64,000 bases of DNA from Streptomyces sp. NBC_00289 (lineage in GTDB: Bacteria; Actinomycetota; Actinomycetes; Streptomycetales; Streptomycetaceae). The position numbers and the translations under genes were made by a program. The notes beneath the pieces were generated by a model. It was given only the letters and a program-made list of their open reading frames with translations, ran no database searches and had not been told where the DNA came from. The DNA lies in assembly GCF_041435115.1 (NCBI RefSeq), contig NZ_CP108046.1, positions 6,138,001-6,202,000 of the forward strand, given 5' to 3'. Of this stretch, positions 26,079 through 34,931 are shown in pieces. Each line of letters starts with the position of its first letter. The first letter of the stretch is position 1.

Positions 26079-29000
26079 TCACAGCAGTGAGGGGACCTCC
26101 GTTGCCGAGACCTCTCGGGCTGCCCGCTCCAGCGCGCTGGCGAGGAGGGCCAGGTCGGTCGGGCCGTTGCCCAGTTCCCGGACGGGGCGGCGGGTCGGCG
26201 GGTCGCCCATGCGGTGCCACTCCAGTGGGACGACCGTGGGCCGCAGGGTCGCCGTACGGGGGATACGGCCGGTGACCCGCCCGCCCTGAAACGGCGTCAT
26301 CCTCCCGTCGGACCAGGTCAGTCGACCGCGGCCGGGTGCCGGTTCGTCCGGGCCGGAGGCCGGGGCGTCGAGGGCGACGCGCAGGGTGGCGCGGCGCGCG
26401 GGCTCCGTCTCCGCCGTACGGCCGCCGGGGCCGGCGGCGGCCACCAGGTGCACGCCGAGCCGCTCGCCCTCCCGGGCCACGGCCTCCAGCGCGCGTATCA
26501 CCGACCCGGCGGCCGGCCTGCCCGGTGAGCCGAGGGCGGGGGAGACCAGGGCGTCGAAATCGTCCACGACCACGACGAGGCGGGGCAGCGGGGGCGCGGT
26601 CTCCGCCTGTCGGCGTGCGGCCGCCGGCCGCAGCCGCAGTGTCGAACTGGACGGGGCGTCGAGATCCCCGCCGAGGTCGCCGGCCCCGGACACACCGCGC
26701 GCCGCCGCCGTGCGCTGGGCGACCATGCGGCCCGACAGCTCGCGGCCGGTGTGCCACTCGGCGAAGTCGCTGCGGCCGAGCAGTTCGGCCCGCCGCTTCA
26801 GTTCGGCGCTCAGGGACTGGGCGAACTCCCGCATCCGGACCGGGTCGTTGGCGGTCAGGTGGGTGGTGACATGCGGGACGTCCGTACAGACGCGCAGGCC
26901 CTCGCCGTGTCCGCCGCCCGCGCCCACGCTGTCCCGGCCGTCCACCAGGACGATGCTCAGACGGTCGGGGCGTTCGGCGGCGGCCAGGGAGGCGACGACG
27001 GCACGCAGCAGCTCCGTCCGGCCGCTGCCCGCCGGCCCTTCGATCAGCAGGTGCGGACCCTCGGCCACCAGGTCGGCGCAGACCGGGCCGCGCGGTCCGG
27101 CGCCGAGCACGGCCCAGGCCCGTCCGCCCAGCGACTCGGCGTCGTCGGCGGCGTCCGCCCAGCGGGCCATCAGGGACGCCGGGGTGGCCCGGGCGAGCCC
27201 CAACTCGTCGAGCAGCCGGGCCGCCTGGGGCAACGGCGCGGACACGCGCGTAAGCCGCTCACCGGCGGCGCTCTCCGTCCGCAGTGGCGCCAGCGCCCGC
27301 GCGAACCGCTCGGCCCAGGCGGGCGAGACGGCGTCCACGGCGGCGACGGTGCCGTGTCCGACGGGGCCGGGCTCGGCGGTGCGCGGTCCGGCCCGCGCGA
27401 CCCTCAGCAGTCGCAGCGCGGTCGCCACGTCCCCGCTGAGCAGGGCGACGGCACCGCACTCGCGGAACGTGGGCGAGGCCGCGCAGGCCGCCTCGTAGGT
27501 GTCCGTGACCGGCGAGGCGGGCGAGGCGGGTGCCGTCTCGGCGAGGCACACCACATGTATGCCGGCCCGCGGGCCCTCCAGCGCCAGCCGCGCCACCGCC
27601 TCGCGCACGGCGGCGCCGCCGGCGTCGCCGTCCACGACGAGCACGGTGTACGGGCCCGCGAATCCGCCGTCTGCTCCCGAGCCGTCGGACGTGTCGTCCT
27701 CTTGGGCCCAGGACGGGCGGTGGGAGGCGGCGTCGGTGGGGGCCGGATCGCCGGCTTCCGCGGACGGGGCGGCTCGGCCGCTTCCCGCCTCGGACCTTGT
27801 CCCGTTCCGCGTCTCCGCCAGGTGGTCCTCGAGGCGGCGCAGGAGTTCGTCGGTACGGGCGGTGGCCTGCTCACGGTCGTAGGCGAGCAGCAGGCGGCAG
27901 TCCTGGCCGTGTCCCGGACGCACATGCGGGAGCCAGCCGAGCCAGGACCACTCGGCGGTGCGCTCCGCCAGGGGCCGGGAGCGGTCCGCGCTGATCAGGA
28001 CGACTTCCAGGGCGTCCGGCGAGTGCAGCGCGGAGAGCTGGGCCACCACCGCGCGGGCCAGCCCGGTGAGCCGCGTGCGCGGGCCGGCCAGGCCGAGGGC
28101 TCCGGCCTCGCGCAGGTCGGCGGTCACGGGGACGGCGGGCAGCAGTCCCGAGCCGTCGGGCGCCGGACGGTCGGCGGTGCCGAGCCGCACGGTGAGGGCT
28201 TCGGGGTGTCCCGGCCCGCGCTCCCACAGGCGTGGCCCGGGGCCGAGTGCCGTCAGCAGCAGTGCCGCCGGGTCCGGCCAGGTGTCCGGCGCCTGGGGTG
28301 CCGGGTCCGGCGGCTCGACGGAGACAGGCGCCGGCTCCTCGTCGTACGGCTCCCGCGGGGCCGGTTCCTGTTCGCCGCGCCCGCCGGTGAGCCGTCGTGC
28401 CCACGCGCCGAGCCCGCCGCGTCGGCGCAGACCCTGCGGGACCTCGGTGCCCCGGAGGGGGGTGCCCTTGCGGCGGCCGCTTCCGGGCGCCTCCCGGTCG
28501 CCGCCCTCCGGCTCAAGGCCGCCGTCCTCGCCGGCGGAGCCGTCCTGGCCGCCCCCGCCGGTCTGGCCGGTGTGGGCCGTACCGTCGGCCAAGGGGCCGC
28601 CGCGCGGGTGCGAGCCGTGCTGTCCCGGGTGGGTCTGTCCGTCGGCGCCCGCGAGCGCGCCCGCGGAGCCGGCGTGGGTGTCGCCGCCGGAGGTCTGGCG
28701 CGGGAGGACCGCCCGCCCGCCGTGCAGCCTGGGCTCGCCGCCGTCGGAGCGGGGCGGGCCGGCGCTCTCGATGCGTGGCGCCCCGCCCTGCTCCGGCACC
28801 GCACGCGGTGCGGCGAAGCCGTGTCCCCGGTCGTCCGGAACTCCTCCGGAGGCGCCCCATCCCGCCGTGCCGTACGTGTGCCGGGTCGGCCCGGCGGGGC
28901 CGGCCGCGCCGCCGCCTCCGGCGCCGACGGCCGCACGCGCGCGTGCCGCTTCGTCCCCGTCCGCGGCACCGCTCCCGGCGGGGACCCGCACCTGTCCCTC

Positions 29001-29702
29001 ACCGTCCGGTGTCGTGGGCATCCGCGCGCCGGGTCCCCCGGCCGGAGTCAGCCGCAGGGCCGATTCGCCGATGCGCAGCAGCGCGCCCGGGGCGAACCGC
29101 ACCGGGCGGGTGCCCACGCGGGCGCCGTCCAGGGTGGTGCCGTTGGTGGAGCCGAGGTCGGCGACAGAGACGCGGCCGTCGGCGGCGACCGTGACCGCGC
29201 AGTGCAGGCGCGAGACGTCCGGGTCGTCGAGCGGGACGTCGGCGTCGGCGGAACGGCCCAGATGGATCTGACCGCCGTGCAGCAGGTGGACGCCGCCCGC
29301 GTCGGGGCCCGCGACCACGTGGAGCTGGGTCGGGGCGTCGTCGACCTCGGGGTGCGGTTCGGGTTCGGCCGGGGCGCCCAGGGACAGCACGGCACCGTCG
29401 ATCAGCGGGGGCTCGCCGAGGGTGCAGCGGGCTCCGTCGAGGCGCTCCGCGCCCGCGTACAGCACCACCTGACCGCCGCCGGACTCCCTGCTCCGCTCGG
29501 GCTGGGCGGCGCCCAGGTCACCGGCGACCGCCGAGGCCAGCGCCGACGCCACCGTTGCCAGGGCGGTGCCGGCGGGCGCCGTCACCAGCACGTCGCAGCT
29601 CGCGGCGCGGCCCCGCGACGGTGGGAGCCCCTCCGCGCGCGAGGAGCCGGGCGTGGGGGAGGTCGGGCCCTGCGGGTCTACGACGGTCAGCCGGATCTGC
29701 AT
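26079..29702 (-). CDS. FHA-domain protein with FtsK/SpoIIIE-type ATPase domain
   Basis: A 1207-aa cytoplasmic protein. Residues about 134-219 are an FHA phosphothreonine-binding domain (IHLGRSADADVPL, VSRLHCAV, DLGSTNGTTLDG). A Gly/Pro-rich linker of about 250 residues follows. The C-terminal half resembles the FtsK/EccC ATPase family: P-loop LIEGPAGSGRTELLRAVVAS at about residue 885 and Walker B LVVVVDDFDALVSP at about 1040. The P-loop lysine is replaced by arginine (GSGRT), so ATP hydrolysis may be weak or absent. It is encoded divergently from Ser/Thr kinase gene pkaA, a natural source of the phosphothreonine ligand. ATG 29702 has AAGGGA 12 bp upstream. Confidence 0.88.
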   Translation of the reverse strand: MQIRLTVVDPQGPTSPTPGSSRAEGLPPSRGRAASCDVLVTAPAGTALATVASALASAVAGDLGAAQPERSRESGGGQVVLYAGAERLDGARCTLGEPPLIDGAVLSLGAPAEPEPHPEVDDAPTQLHVVAGPDAGGVHLLHGGQIHLGRSADADVPLDDPDVSRLHCAVTVAADGRVSVADLGSTNGTTLDGARVGTRPVRFAPGALLRIGESALRLTPAGGPGARMPTTPDGEGQVRVPAGSGAADGDEAARARAAVGAGGGGAAGPAGPTRHTYGTAGWGASGGVPDDRGHGFAAPRAVPEQGGAPRIESAGPPRSDGGEPRLHGGRAVLPRQTSGGDTHAGSAGALAGADGQTHPGQHGSHPRGGPLADGTAHTGQTGGGGQDGSAGEDGGLEPEGGDREAPGSGRRKGTPLRGTEVPQGLRRRGGLGAWARRLTGGRGEQEPAPREPYDEEPAPVSVEPPDPAPQAPDTWPDPAALLLTALGPGPRLWERGPGHPEALTVRLGTADRPAPDGSGLLPAVPVTADLREAGALGLAGPRTRLTGLARAVVAQLSALHSPDALEVVLISADRSRPLAERTAEWSWLGWLPHVRPGHGQDCRLLLAYDREQATARTDELLRRLEDHLAETRNGTRSEAGSGRAAPSAEAGDPAPTDAASHRPSWAQEDDTSDGSGADGGFAGPYTVLVVDGDAGGAAVREAVARLALEGPRAGIHVVCLAETAPASPASPVTDTYEAACAASPTFRECGAVALLSGDVATALRLLRVARAGPRTAEPGPVGHGTVAAVDAVSPAWAERFARALAPLRTESAAGERLTRVSAPLPQAARLLDELGLARATPASLMARWADAADDAESLGGRAWAVLGAGPRGPVCADLVAEGPHLLIEGPAGSGRTELLRAVVASLAAAERPDRLSIVLVDGRDSVGAGGGHGEGLRVCTDVPHVTTHLTANDPVRMREFAQSLSAELKRRAELLGRSDFAEWHTGRELSGRMVAQRTAAARGVSGAGDLGGDLDAPSSSTLRLRPAAARRQAETAPPLPRLVVVVDDFDALVSPALGSPGRPAAGSVIRALEAVAREGERLGVHLVAAAGPGGRTAETEPARRATLRVALDAPASGPDEPAPGRGRLTWSDGRMTPFQGGRVTGRIPRTATLRPTVVPLEWHRMGDPPTRRPVRELGNGPTDLALLASALERAAREVSATEVPSLL

Positions 29703-30154
29703 CGCCGTCAGCGGTCCCTTCTGCGCGGGCGCTCGCGAACGGGGACGAAGCCGCTCCGCGGTCCCCCACCGCGGACTTCCCCCACCACCACACGAGCACG
29801 TCGGCCAGTACTGCAGGCATCCTCGCACCTGTCACTGACAGCCCGCCCGCCGCCCAACATCAAATGATCTTGATTGGTCGGCTCTGCCCCCAAAAGTGCC
29901 TGACCAGTGTCATGCGAGTGATCATTTGTCGGCGACTTGAGATCGGTCACGTTCGCGCTCCGGCAACCGGGGGACCAAGTCGAGCGTCTTTCCTTCGAAC
30001 ATGCACGGGAGGCGGTACGTAAGACGCACAGAAAGACGACAGACGGTGCTCCGCACGGCGGCACTACAGTGGGTCGGAACACCCCCTAGCACAGTGGATC
30101 AGCAGCTCGGTCCACGGCAGGGGCCAGGCAAGCAAGCAGCAGGGAGCGCATGAC
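29703..30154. other. Divergent promoter region of FHA/FtsK gene and pkaA
   Basis: This 452-bp interval holds no gene. AAATGATC (29862-29869) and GATCATTT (29920-29927) form an 8-bp inverted repeat 50 bp apart in an unusually AT-rich patch. TACAGT (30065-30070) is a candidate -10 for pkaA, with a leader of about 80 nt and AGGGAG before its start. Confidence 0.45.
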
Positions 30155-31855
30155 GTGCGGCCGGTAGGCAGCAAGTACCTGCTCGAGGAGCCGCTCGGAC
30201 GCGGCGCCACGGGCACCGTCTGGCGAGCCCGCCAGCGGGAGACCGCGGGCGCGGAGGCGGCCGTGCCGGGCCAGCCCGGCGAGACCGTCGCGATCAAGGT
30301 CCTCAAGGAAGAGCTCGCGAGCGACGCCGACATCGTGATGCGGTTCCTGCGGGAGCGCTCCGTCCTGCTCCGCCTGACCCACCCGAACATCGTGCGGGTC
30401 CGCGACCTGGTGGTCGAGGGCGATCTGCTGGCGCTGGTCATGGACCTCGTCGAGGGCCCCGACCTGCACCGCTACCTGCGCGAGAACGGCCCCTTCACCC
30501 CCGTCGCCGCCGCGCTGCTGACCGCGCAGATCGCCGACGCGCTCGCCGCCAGCCACGCCGACGGGGTCGTGCACCGCGACCTGAAGCCCGCGAACGTCCT
30601 GCTGCGGCAGGACGGCGGTCAGATGCACCCGATGCTGACCGACTTCGGTATCGCGCGTCTGGCCGACTCCCCGGGCCTCACCCGCACCCACGAGTTCGTC
30701 GGCACCCCCGCCTACGTCGCCCCGGAGTCCGCCGAGGGCCGCCCGCAGACCTCCGCCGTCGACGTCTACGGCGCCGGCATCCTGCTGTACGAACTGGTCA
30801 CCGGCCGTCCCCCGTTCGGCGGCGGGTCGGCCCTCGAGGTCCTGCACCAGCACCTGAGCGCGGAGCCGCGCCGCCCGTCCACGGTCCCCGACCCGCTCTG
30901 GACGGTCATAGAGCGCTGCCTGAGCAAGAACCCCGACTACCGGCCCAGCGCCGAGAACCTCGCGCGCGGCCTGCGCGTCGTCGCCGAGGGCATCGGCGTG
31001 CACGCGAACCCCGCGCAGATCTCCGCCGCGGACAACGTCGCCGTCCTGCTCGCGCCGGACCCGACGCCGGCCGCCGTGCCCGGCGCGGCCGGTTCGGCGG
31101 ACCCGACGCAGGTGCTGCCGCACGGCGCGGGCGCCTACGACCCGAACGCCGCGACCAGCTACCTGCCGCACACCGGCGGTCCCGGCAACACGGTCGGCGC
31201 CGCCGACCCCACCGCCGTACTGCCGAACACGGGCGCGGCCGACCCGACGGCCGTCATGCCGCCGGTGCCCCCGGGGCAGCCCGGCCAGCCCGAGGAGCCG
31301 CACCCCTGGCAGAACCAGCTGCGCGCCGCCCGGGACCGCAACGAACAGACGCAGGTCCAGTACCTCGACCCCAACGAGGACCCGCTGCGCCGACGCCCCC
31401 AGCGGCAGGTCGCCCGCCCGCAGCAGCAACCGCGCCCCCAGCAGCAGCAGCCGCAGCAGCGGCCCCGGCAGCAGCGTCCGCCGCAGGGCGCGCAGCCCGG
31501 GTACGGCTATCCGCAGCAGCAACAGCCACAGCAGTACGCCCCCCAGCACCAGCAGCCCCAGCAGCGGTACGCACCGCCCGCCCCGCAGCAGCCCCAGCGG
31601 CCACAGCAGCCGCAGCGGCCCGCGCGCGAGCCCCGTGAGCCGCGCCAGCGCGGCGCCAACCCGATGAAGATCCCCGGTCTGGGCTGTCTGAAGGGGTGCC
31701 TGTTCACGATCGTCATCCTGTTCGTCGCCGCCTGGCTCATCTGGGAGCTCAGCCCGCTGCAGGACTGGATCGGCACCGGCAAGGGCTTCTTCGACCAGAT
31801 CGGGGACTGGTCCCACAAGGTGAGCAAGCGGATCGGGGAACTGAACGGCGGCTGA
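30155..31855 (+). CDS. pkaA: Membrane-anchored Ser/Thr protein kinase
   Basis: A 566-aa Hanks-type kinase. The catalytic domain occupies residues about 5-275: Gly loop LGRGATGTVW, ATP-binding Lys in VAIKVLKEEL, catalytic HRDLKPANVLL, DFGIARL and the activation-loop motif GTPAYVAPES. A Pro/Gln-rich linker of about 200 residues (runs of QQQPQQ) leads to a single membrane helix at about 513-531 (LFTIVILFVAAWLIWEL). Only about 35 residues follow, so there is no PASTA or other sensor domain. Start GTG 30155 with AGGGAG upstream. It is followed 131 bp later by a second kinase gene. The symbol rests on gene order beside pkaB and prfB, which matches S. coelicolor from memory. Confidence 0.92.
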   Translation: MRPVGSKYLLEEPLGRGATGTVWRARQRETAGAEAAVPGQPGETVAIKVLKEELASDADIVMRFLRERSVLLRLTHPNIVRVRDLVVEGDLLALVMDLVEGPDLHRYLRENGPFTPVAAALLTAQIADALAASHADGVVHRDLKPANVLLRQDGGQMHPMLTDFGIARLADSPGLTRTHEFVGTPAYVAPESAEGRPQTSAVDVYGAGILLYELVTGRPPFGGGSALEVLHQHLSAEPRRPSTVPDPLWTVIERCLSKNPDYRPSAENLARGLRVVAEGIGVHANPAQISAADNVAVLLAPDPTPAAVPGAAGSADPTQVLPHGAGAYDPNAATSYLPHTGGPGNTVGAADPTAVLPNTGAADPTAVMPPVPPGQPGQPEEPHPWQNQLRAARDRNEQTQVQYLDPNEDPLRRRPQRQVARPQQQPRPQQQQPQQRPRQQRPPQGAQPGYGYPQQQQPQQYAPQHQQPQQRYAPPAPQQPQRPQQPQRPAREPREPRQRGANPMKIPGLGCLKGCLFTIVILFVAAWLIWELSPLQDWIGTGKGFFDQIGDWSHKVSKRIGELNGG

Positions 31856-31986
31856 GCCGGGAAGGGCCCGGAGAACCCCGACTCTGGAGATTTGTCGACA
31901 CCCGGCGGGTGATTTCCGTCTCCGCGGTGAAGGTTGGCTCGTCGGACGCGTAGTTTTAGCGACAACACGCGTCCGTAGGAGCAGCC

Positions 31987-33231
31987 TTGGCACGGAAGAT
32001 CGGCAGCCGGTACACCGCCCACCAGATCCTGGGACGGGGCAGCGCCGGCACGGTGTGGCTGGGTGAGGGGCCCGACGGGCCCGTCGCCGTCAAGCTGCTG
32101 CGCGAGGACCTCGCGTCCGACCAGGAACTCGTCGGGCGCTTCGTGCAGGAGCGCACGGCCCTGCTCGGGCTCGAGCATCCGCACATCGTGTCCGTGCGCG
32201 ACCTCGTCGTCGACGGCAACGACCTCGCCCTGGTCATGGACCTGGTCCGGGGCACCGACCTGCGCACCCGGCTCGACCGGGAGAAGCGGCTCGCGCCCGA
32301 GGCCGCGGTGGCGATCGTCGCGGACGTGGCGGACGGGCTGGCGGCGGCACACGCGGCCGGTGTCGTGCACCGCGACGTGAAGCCGGAGAACGTCCTGCTG
32401 AACATGCAGGGGCCGCTCGGCCCCGGCGGCTCGCACCCGGCACTGCTGACGGACTTCGGGGTCGCCAAGCTGATCGACTCCCCGCGCCGGACCCGCGCCA
32501 CGAAGATCATCGGCACGCCTGACTACCTGGCCCCGGAGATCGTGGAGGGCCTGCCGCCGAGGGCCTCCGTCGACATCTACGCCCTCGCGACGGTGCTGTA
32601 CGAGCTGCTGGCGGGCTTCACCCCGTTCGGCGGCGGACACCCGGGCGCGGTGCTGCGCCGCCATGTCACCGAGACGGTGGTGCCGCTGCCCGGCATCCCG
32701 GACGAACTGTGGCAGCTGCTCGTGCAGTGCCTGGCCAAGGCGCCGGCCTCACGGCTGCGCGCCTCGGAGCTGGGCGCACGTCTGCGGGAGCTGCAGCCGC
32801 TGCTGGCCGGGATGCCGCCGCTCGACGTGGACGAGCCGGACGCGGAGTCCGCGGAGGAGACGCCGGAGGAGGTGTCCGCCGGCTCTGCGGCGCCCTCCGG
32901 GGAGCAGGTACGGCGCGGAGCGGTACCGCTGGTGCCGGGGGCCAAGCCGGCCGACTCCAACCGGGACACGCACACGTCGATGAGGGTGCCGGGACCCGAC
33001 GAACTGGCCGGCGGGGCCCGCGGCACGGCCCGGGTACCGCGTGCGGCGGGGGCGCCGCGCCCGGGGTCCGCCCGGCACCGGGCGACCACCAGGCGCCGCC
33101 GGGTGGTGCTGGGGACGGCCGCGGTGGTGCTCGTGGCGGCCGTCGGCGTCGGCACCTGGGCGGCCACGTCGGGCGACGACGCGGGAGCGAATCCGCAGGA
33201 CACCAAGAACTCGGCGCCCGGCTCACCCTGA
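31987..33231 (+). CDS. pkaB: Ser/Thr protein kinase with C-terminal membrane helix
   Basis: A 414-aa Hanks-type kinase. The catalytic domain at residues 8-265 has ILGRGSAGTVWLG, VAVKLLRED, HRDVKPENVLL, DFGVAKL and GTPDYLAPEI. A membrane helix is at about 370-390 (VVLGTAAVVLVAAVGVGTW), followed by a short Thr/Ser/Gly tail (SGDDAGANPQDTKNSAPGSP), so again no extracellular sensor. The start is TTG 31987: AGGAG sits 5 bp upstream and the protein begins MARKIGSRYTAHQILG like its paralogue. It is close enough to pkaA for cotranscription but TAGTTT at 31951 may give its own promoter. Paralogous to the preceding kinase. Confidence 0.92.
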   Translation: MARKIGSRYTAHQILGRGSAGTVWLGEGPDGPVAVKLLREDLASDQELVGRFVQERTALLGLEHPHIVSVRDLVVDGNDLALVMDLVRGTDLRTRLDREKRLAPEAAVAIVADVADGLAAAHAAGVVHRDVKPENVLLNMQGPLGPGGSHPALLTDFGVAKLIDSPRRTRATKIIGTPDYLAPEIVEGLPPRASVDIYALATVLYELLAGFTPFGGGHPGAVLRRHVTETVVPLPGIPDELWQLLVQCLAKAPASRLRASELGARLRELQPLLAGMPPLDVDEPDAESAEETPEEVSAGSAAPSGEQVRRGAVPLVPGAKPADSNRDTHTSMRVPGPDELAGGARGTARVPRAAGAPRPGSARHRATTRRRRVVLGTAAVVLVAAVGVGTWAATSGDDAGANPQDTKNSAPGSP

Positions 33232-33254
33232 GCGGGGACGCACCGGAACCGGCG

Positions 33255-33435
33255 GTCACCTACCGGGGGCGGCCGCGGTCCGACAGGACCCACTGGGACC
33301 CGCCGTGGTCCGCCGTCACCTGCCGGGACCGGCCCTGGTCCGCCGTACCTACCGGCACCCCGTCGTGGCCTACCGGCACTCGCCGTGGTCTGCCGGCACT
33401 CGCCGTGGTCTGCCGGCACCCGCCGGGTGCCCGAG
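33255..33435. repeat. Degenerate 20-bp tandem repeats upstream of prfB
   Basis: The unit CACTCGCCGTGGTCTGCCGG is present as two adjacent copies at about 33377-33416. Decayed units (CCGTGGTCCGCCGTCACCTGCC, CCCTGGTCCGCCGTACC, CGTCGTGGCCTACCGG) extend left to about 33255. No gene is visible between pkaB and prfB. Confidence 0.65.
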
Positions 33436-33512
33436 ACGCCGTCCCGTCAGGCCGTTTCCGTGGGCCCACGGTGCCTGTCGTCCACCCGGCGCTCCCCGCT
33501 TGGCGGAGCCGT

Positions 33513-33518
33513 TAGGCT
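33513..33518 (+). promoter_or_regulatory. -10 element of prfB, leaderless arrangement
   Basis: TAGGCT begins 12 bp before the GTG start. GGAGG at 33519-33523 is only 1 bp from the GTG, too close to act as a normal ribosome site, which fits a leaderless transcript. Confidence 0.45.
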
Positions 33519-33524
33519 GGAGGT

Positions 33525-34631
33525 GTGGCAGTCGTCGATGTATCCGAAGAGCTCAAGTCCCTCTCCTCGACCATGGAGTCGATCGAGGCCGTTCTGGACC
33601 TCGACAGGCTGAGGGCAGACATCGCCGTGCTCGAGGAGCAGGCGGCCGCGCCGTCCCTGTGGGACAACCCGGACGAGGCGCAGAAGATCACCAGCAAGCT
33701 CTCCCACCTCCAGGCCGAGGTCAGGAAGGCGGAGACGCTGCGGGGGCGGATCGACGATCTCTCCGTGCTCTTCGAGATGGCCGAGGAGGAGGACGACCCC
33801 GACACCCGCGCGGAGGCGGAGTCGGAGCTCAACTCGGTCCGGAAGGCGCTGGACGAGATGGAGGTCCGTACGCTCCTCTCCGGCGAGTACGACTCCCGCG
33901 AGGCGCTCGTCAACATCCGCGCCGAGGCCGGTGGCGTCGACGCCGCCGACTTCGCCGAGAAGCTCCAGCGGATGTACCTGCGCTGGGCGGAACAGCACGG
34001 CTACAAGACCGAGGTCTACGAGACGTCGTACGCCGAAGAGGCCGGCATCAAGTCGACCACCTTCGCCGTGCAGATCCCGTACGCCTACGGCACCCTCTCC
34101 GTGGAGCAGGGCACGCACCGGCTCGTGCGGATCTCGCCGTTCGACAACCAGGGGCGCCGGCAGACCTCCTTCGCGGGTGTCGAGATCCTTCCCGTGGTCG
34201 AGAAGACCGACCACATCGAGATCGACGAGTCCGAGCTGCGGATCGACGTGTACCGGTCGTCCGGGCCCGGAGGCCAGGGCGTGAACACCACCGACTCCGC
34301 GGTGCGGCTCACCCACCTCCCCACCGGGATCGTCGTCTCCTGCCAGAACGAGCGGTCGCAGATCCAGAACAAGGCGTCCGCGATGAACGTCCTGCAGGCG
34401 AAGCTCCTCGACCGGCGCCGGCAGGAGGAGCAGGCCAAGATGGACGCCCTCAAGGGCGACGGCGGCAACTCCTGGGGCAACCAGATGCGTTCGTACGTGC
34501 TGCACCCGTACCAGATGGTCAAGGACCTGCGTACGGAGTTCGAAGTCGGCAACCCCGAGGCCGTGTTCAACGGTGAGATCGACGGTTTCCTCGAGGCCGG
34601 AATTCGCTGGCGCAAGCAGCAAGAGAAGTAA
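33525..34631 (+). CDS. prfB: Peptide chain release factor 2
   Basis: A 368-aa class I release factor that recognises UGA and UAA and triggers peptide hydrolysis on the ribosome. The stop-codon recognition tripeptide SPF is seen in [11 protein letters not shown], identifying RF2 rather than RF1. The catalytic GGQ is in [20 protein letters not shown]. The frame is uninterrupted: the autoregulatory +1 frameshift site found near codon 26 in E. coli and many bacteria is absent, as is usual in actinobacteria. Start GTG 33525. The gene lies between pkaB and the LAETG surface protein gene and ends at a good terminator. Confidence 0.98.
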   Translation: MAVVDVSEELKSLSSTMESIEAVLDLDRLRADIAVLEEQAAAPSLWDNPDEAQKITSKLSHLQAEVRKAETLRGRIDDLSVLFEMAEEEDDPDTRAEAESELNSVRKALDEMEVRTLLSGEYDSREALVNIRAEAGGVDAADFAEKLQRMYLRWAEQHGYKTEVYETSYAEEAGIKSTTFAVQIPYAYGTLSVEQGTHRLVRISPFDNQGRRQTSFAGVEILPVVEKTDHIEIDESELRIDVYRSSGPGGQGVNTTDSAVRLTHLPTGIVVSCQNERSQIQNKASAMNVLQAKLLDRRRQEEQAKMDALKGDGGNSWGNQMRSYVLHPYQMVKDLRTEFEVGNPEAVFNGEIDGFLEAGIRWRKQQEK

Positions 34632-34643
34632 CTTTGTCGACTT

Positions 34644-34674
34644 GGCAACTGCCGCCCCCGGGGCGGCAGTTGCC
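34644..34674 (+). terminator. Rho-independent terminator of prfB
   Basis: GGCAACTGCCGCCCC (34644-34658) and its complement (34660-34674) form a 15-bp perfect inverted repeat followed by TTTTCT. Confidence 0.92.
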
Positions 34675-34931
34675 TTTTCTGTGCCGGTAAGCGGCCCAGA
34701 TGTCTGGGTTTTACATCACAGTCACACACTCCGATCAGCGGCAAAGAGCGCGTACATGGACATCGCGTACGCAACGGCCTTGACGTTGCTTTGAAAAATC
34801 GGAATGGTAAAGCGCGGCATGCGTATCTCTGGGGCGCATGTGAACCGGGGGACTCTCAGCGCAGCCACTCCCGTGGATCACGGCCCCGAGCGCCGCCTCA
34901 CTGACGAGCAGCTACTGGGGGTAGCAACCAT
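34675..34931 (+). promoter_or_regulatory. Promoter and leader of the LAETG surface-protein gene
   Basis: TTGACG at 34780-34785 is a good -35 match in a comparatively AT-rich stretch; TGGTAA/GGTAAA about 19 bp downstream is the best -10 candidate. The mRNA leader would be about 115 nt, ending in a GGGGG ribosome site at 34916-34920. No small open frame of interest was seen. Confidence 0.45.

Noticed and set aside
25712..26275. Possible gene in the gap after the sugar operon
   Set aside because: The translation is Arg/Gly/Cys-rich without any recognisable pattern, and it runs into the 3' end of the FHA/FtsK gene antisense.
30086..31993. A 635-codon leftward open frame opposite pkaA
   Set aside because: The rightward frame has all kinase motifs; the antisense product is a compositional shadow.
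33525..33610. Programmed frameshift in prfB
   Set aside because: The reading frame is continuous from GTG 33525 with no in-frame UGA near codon 26.
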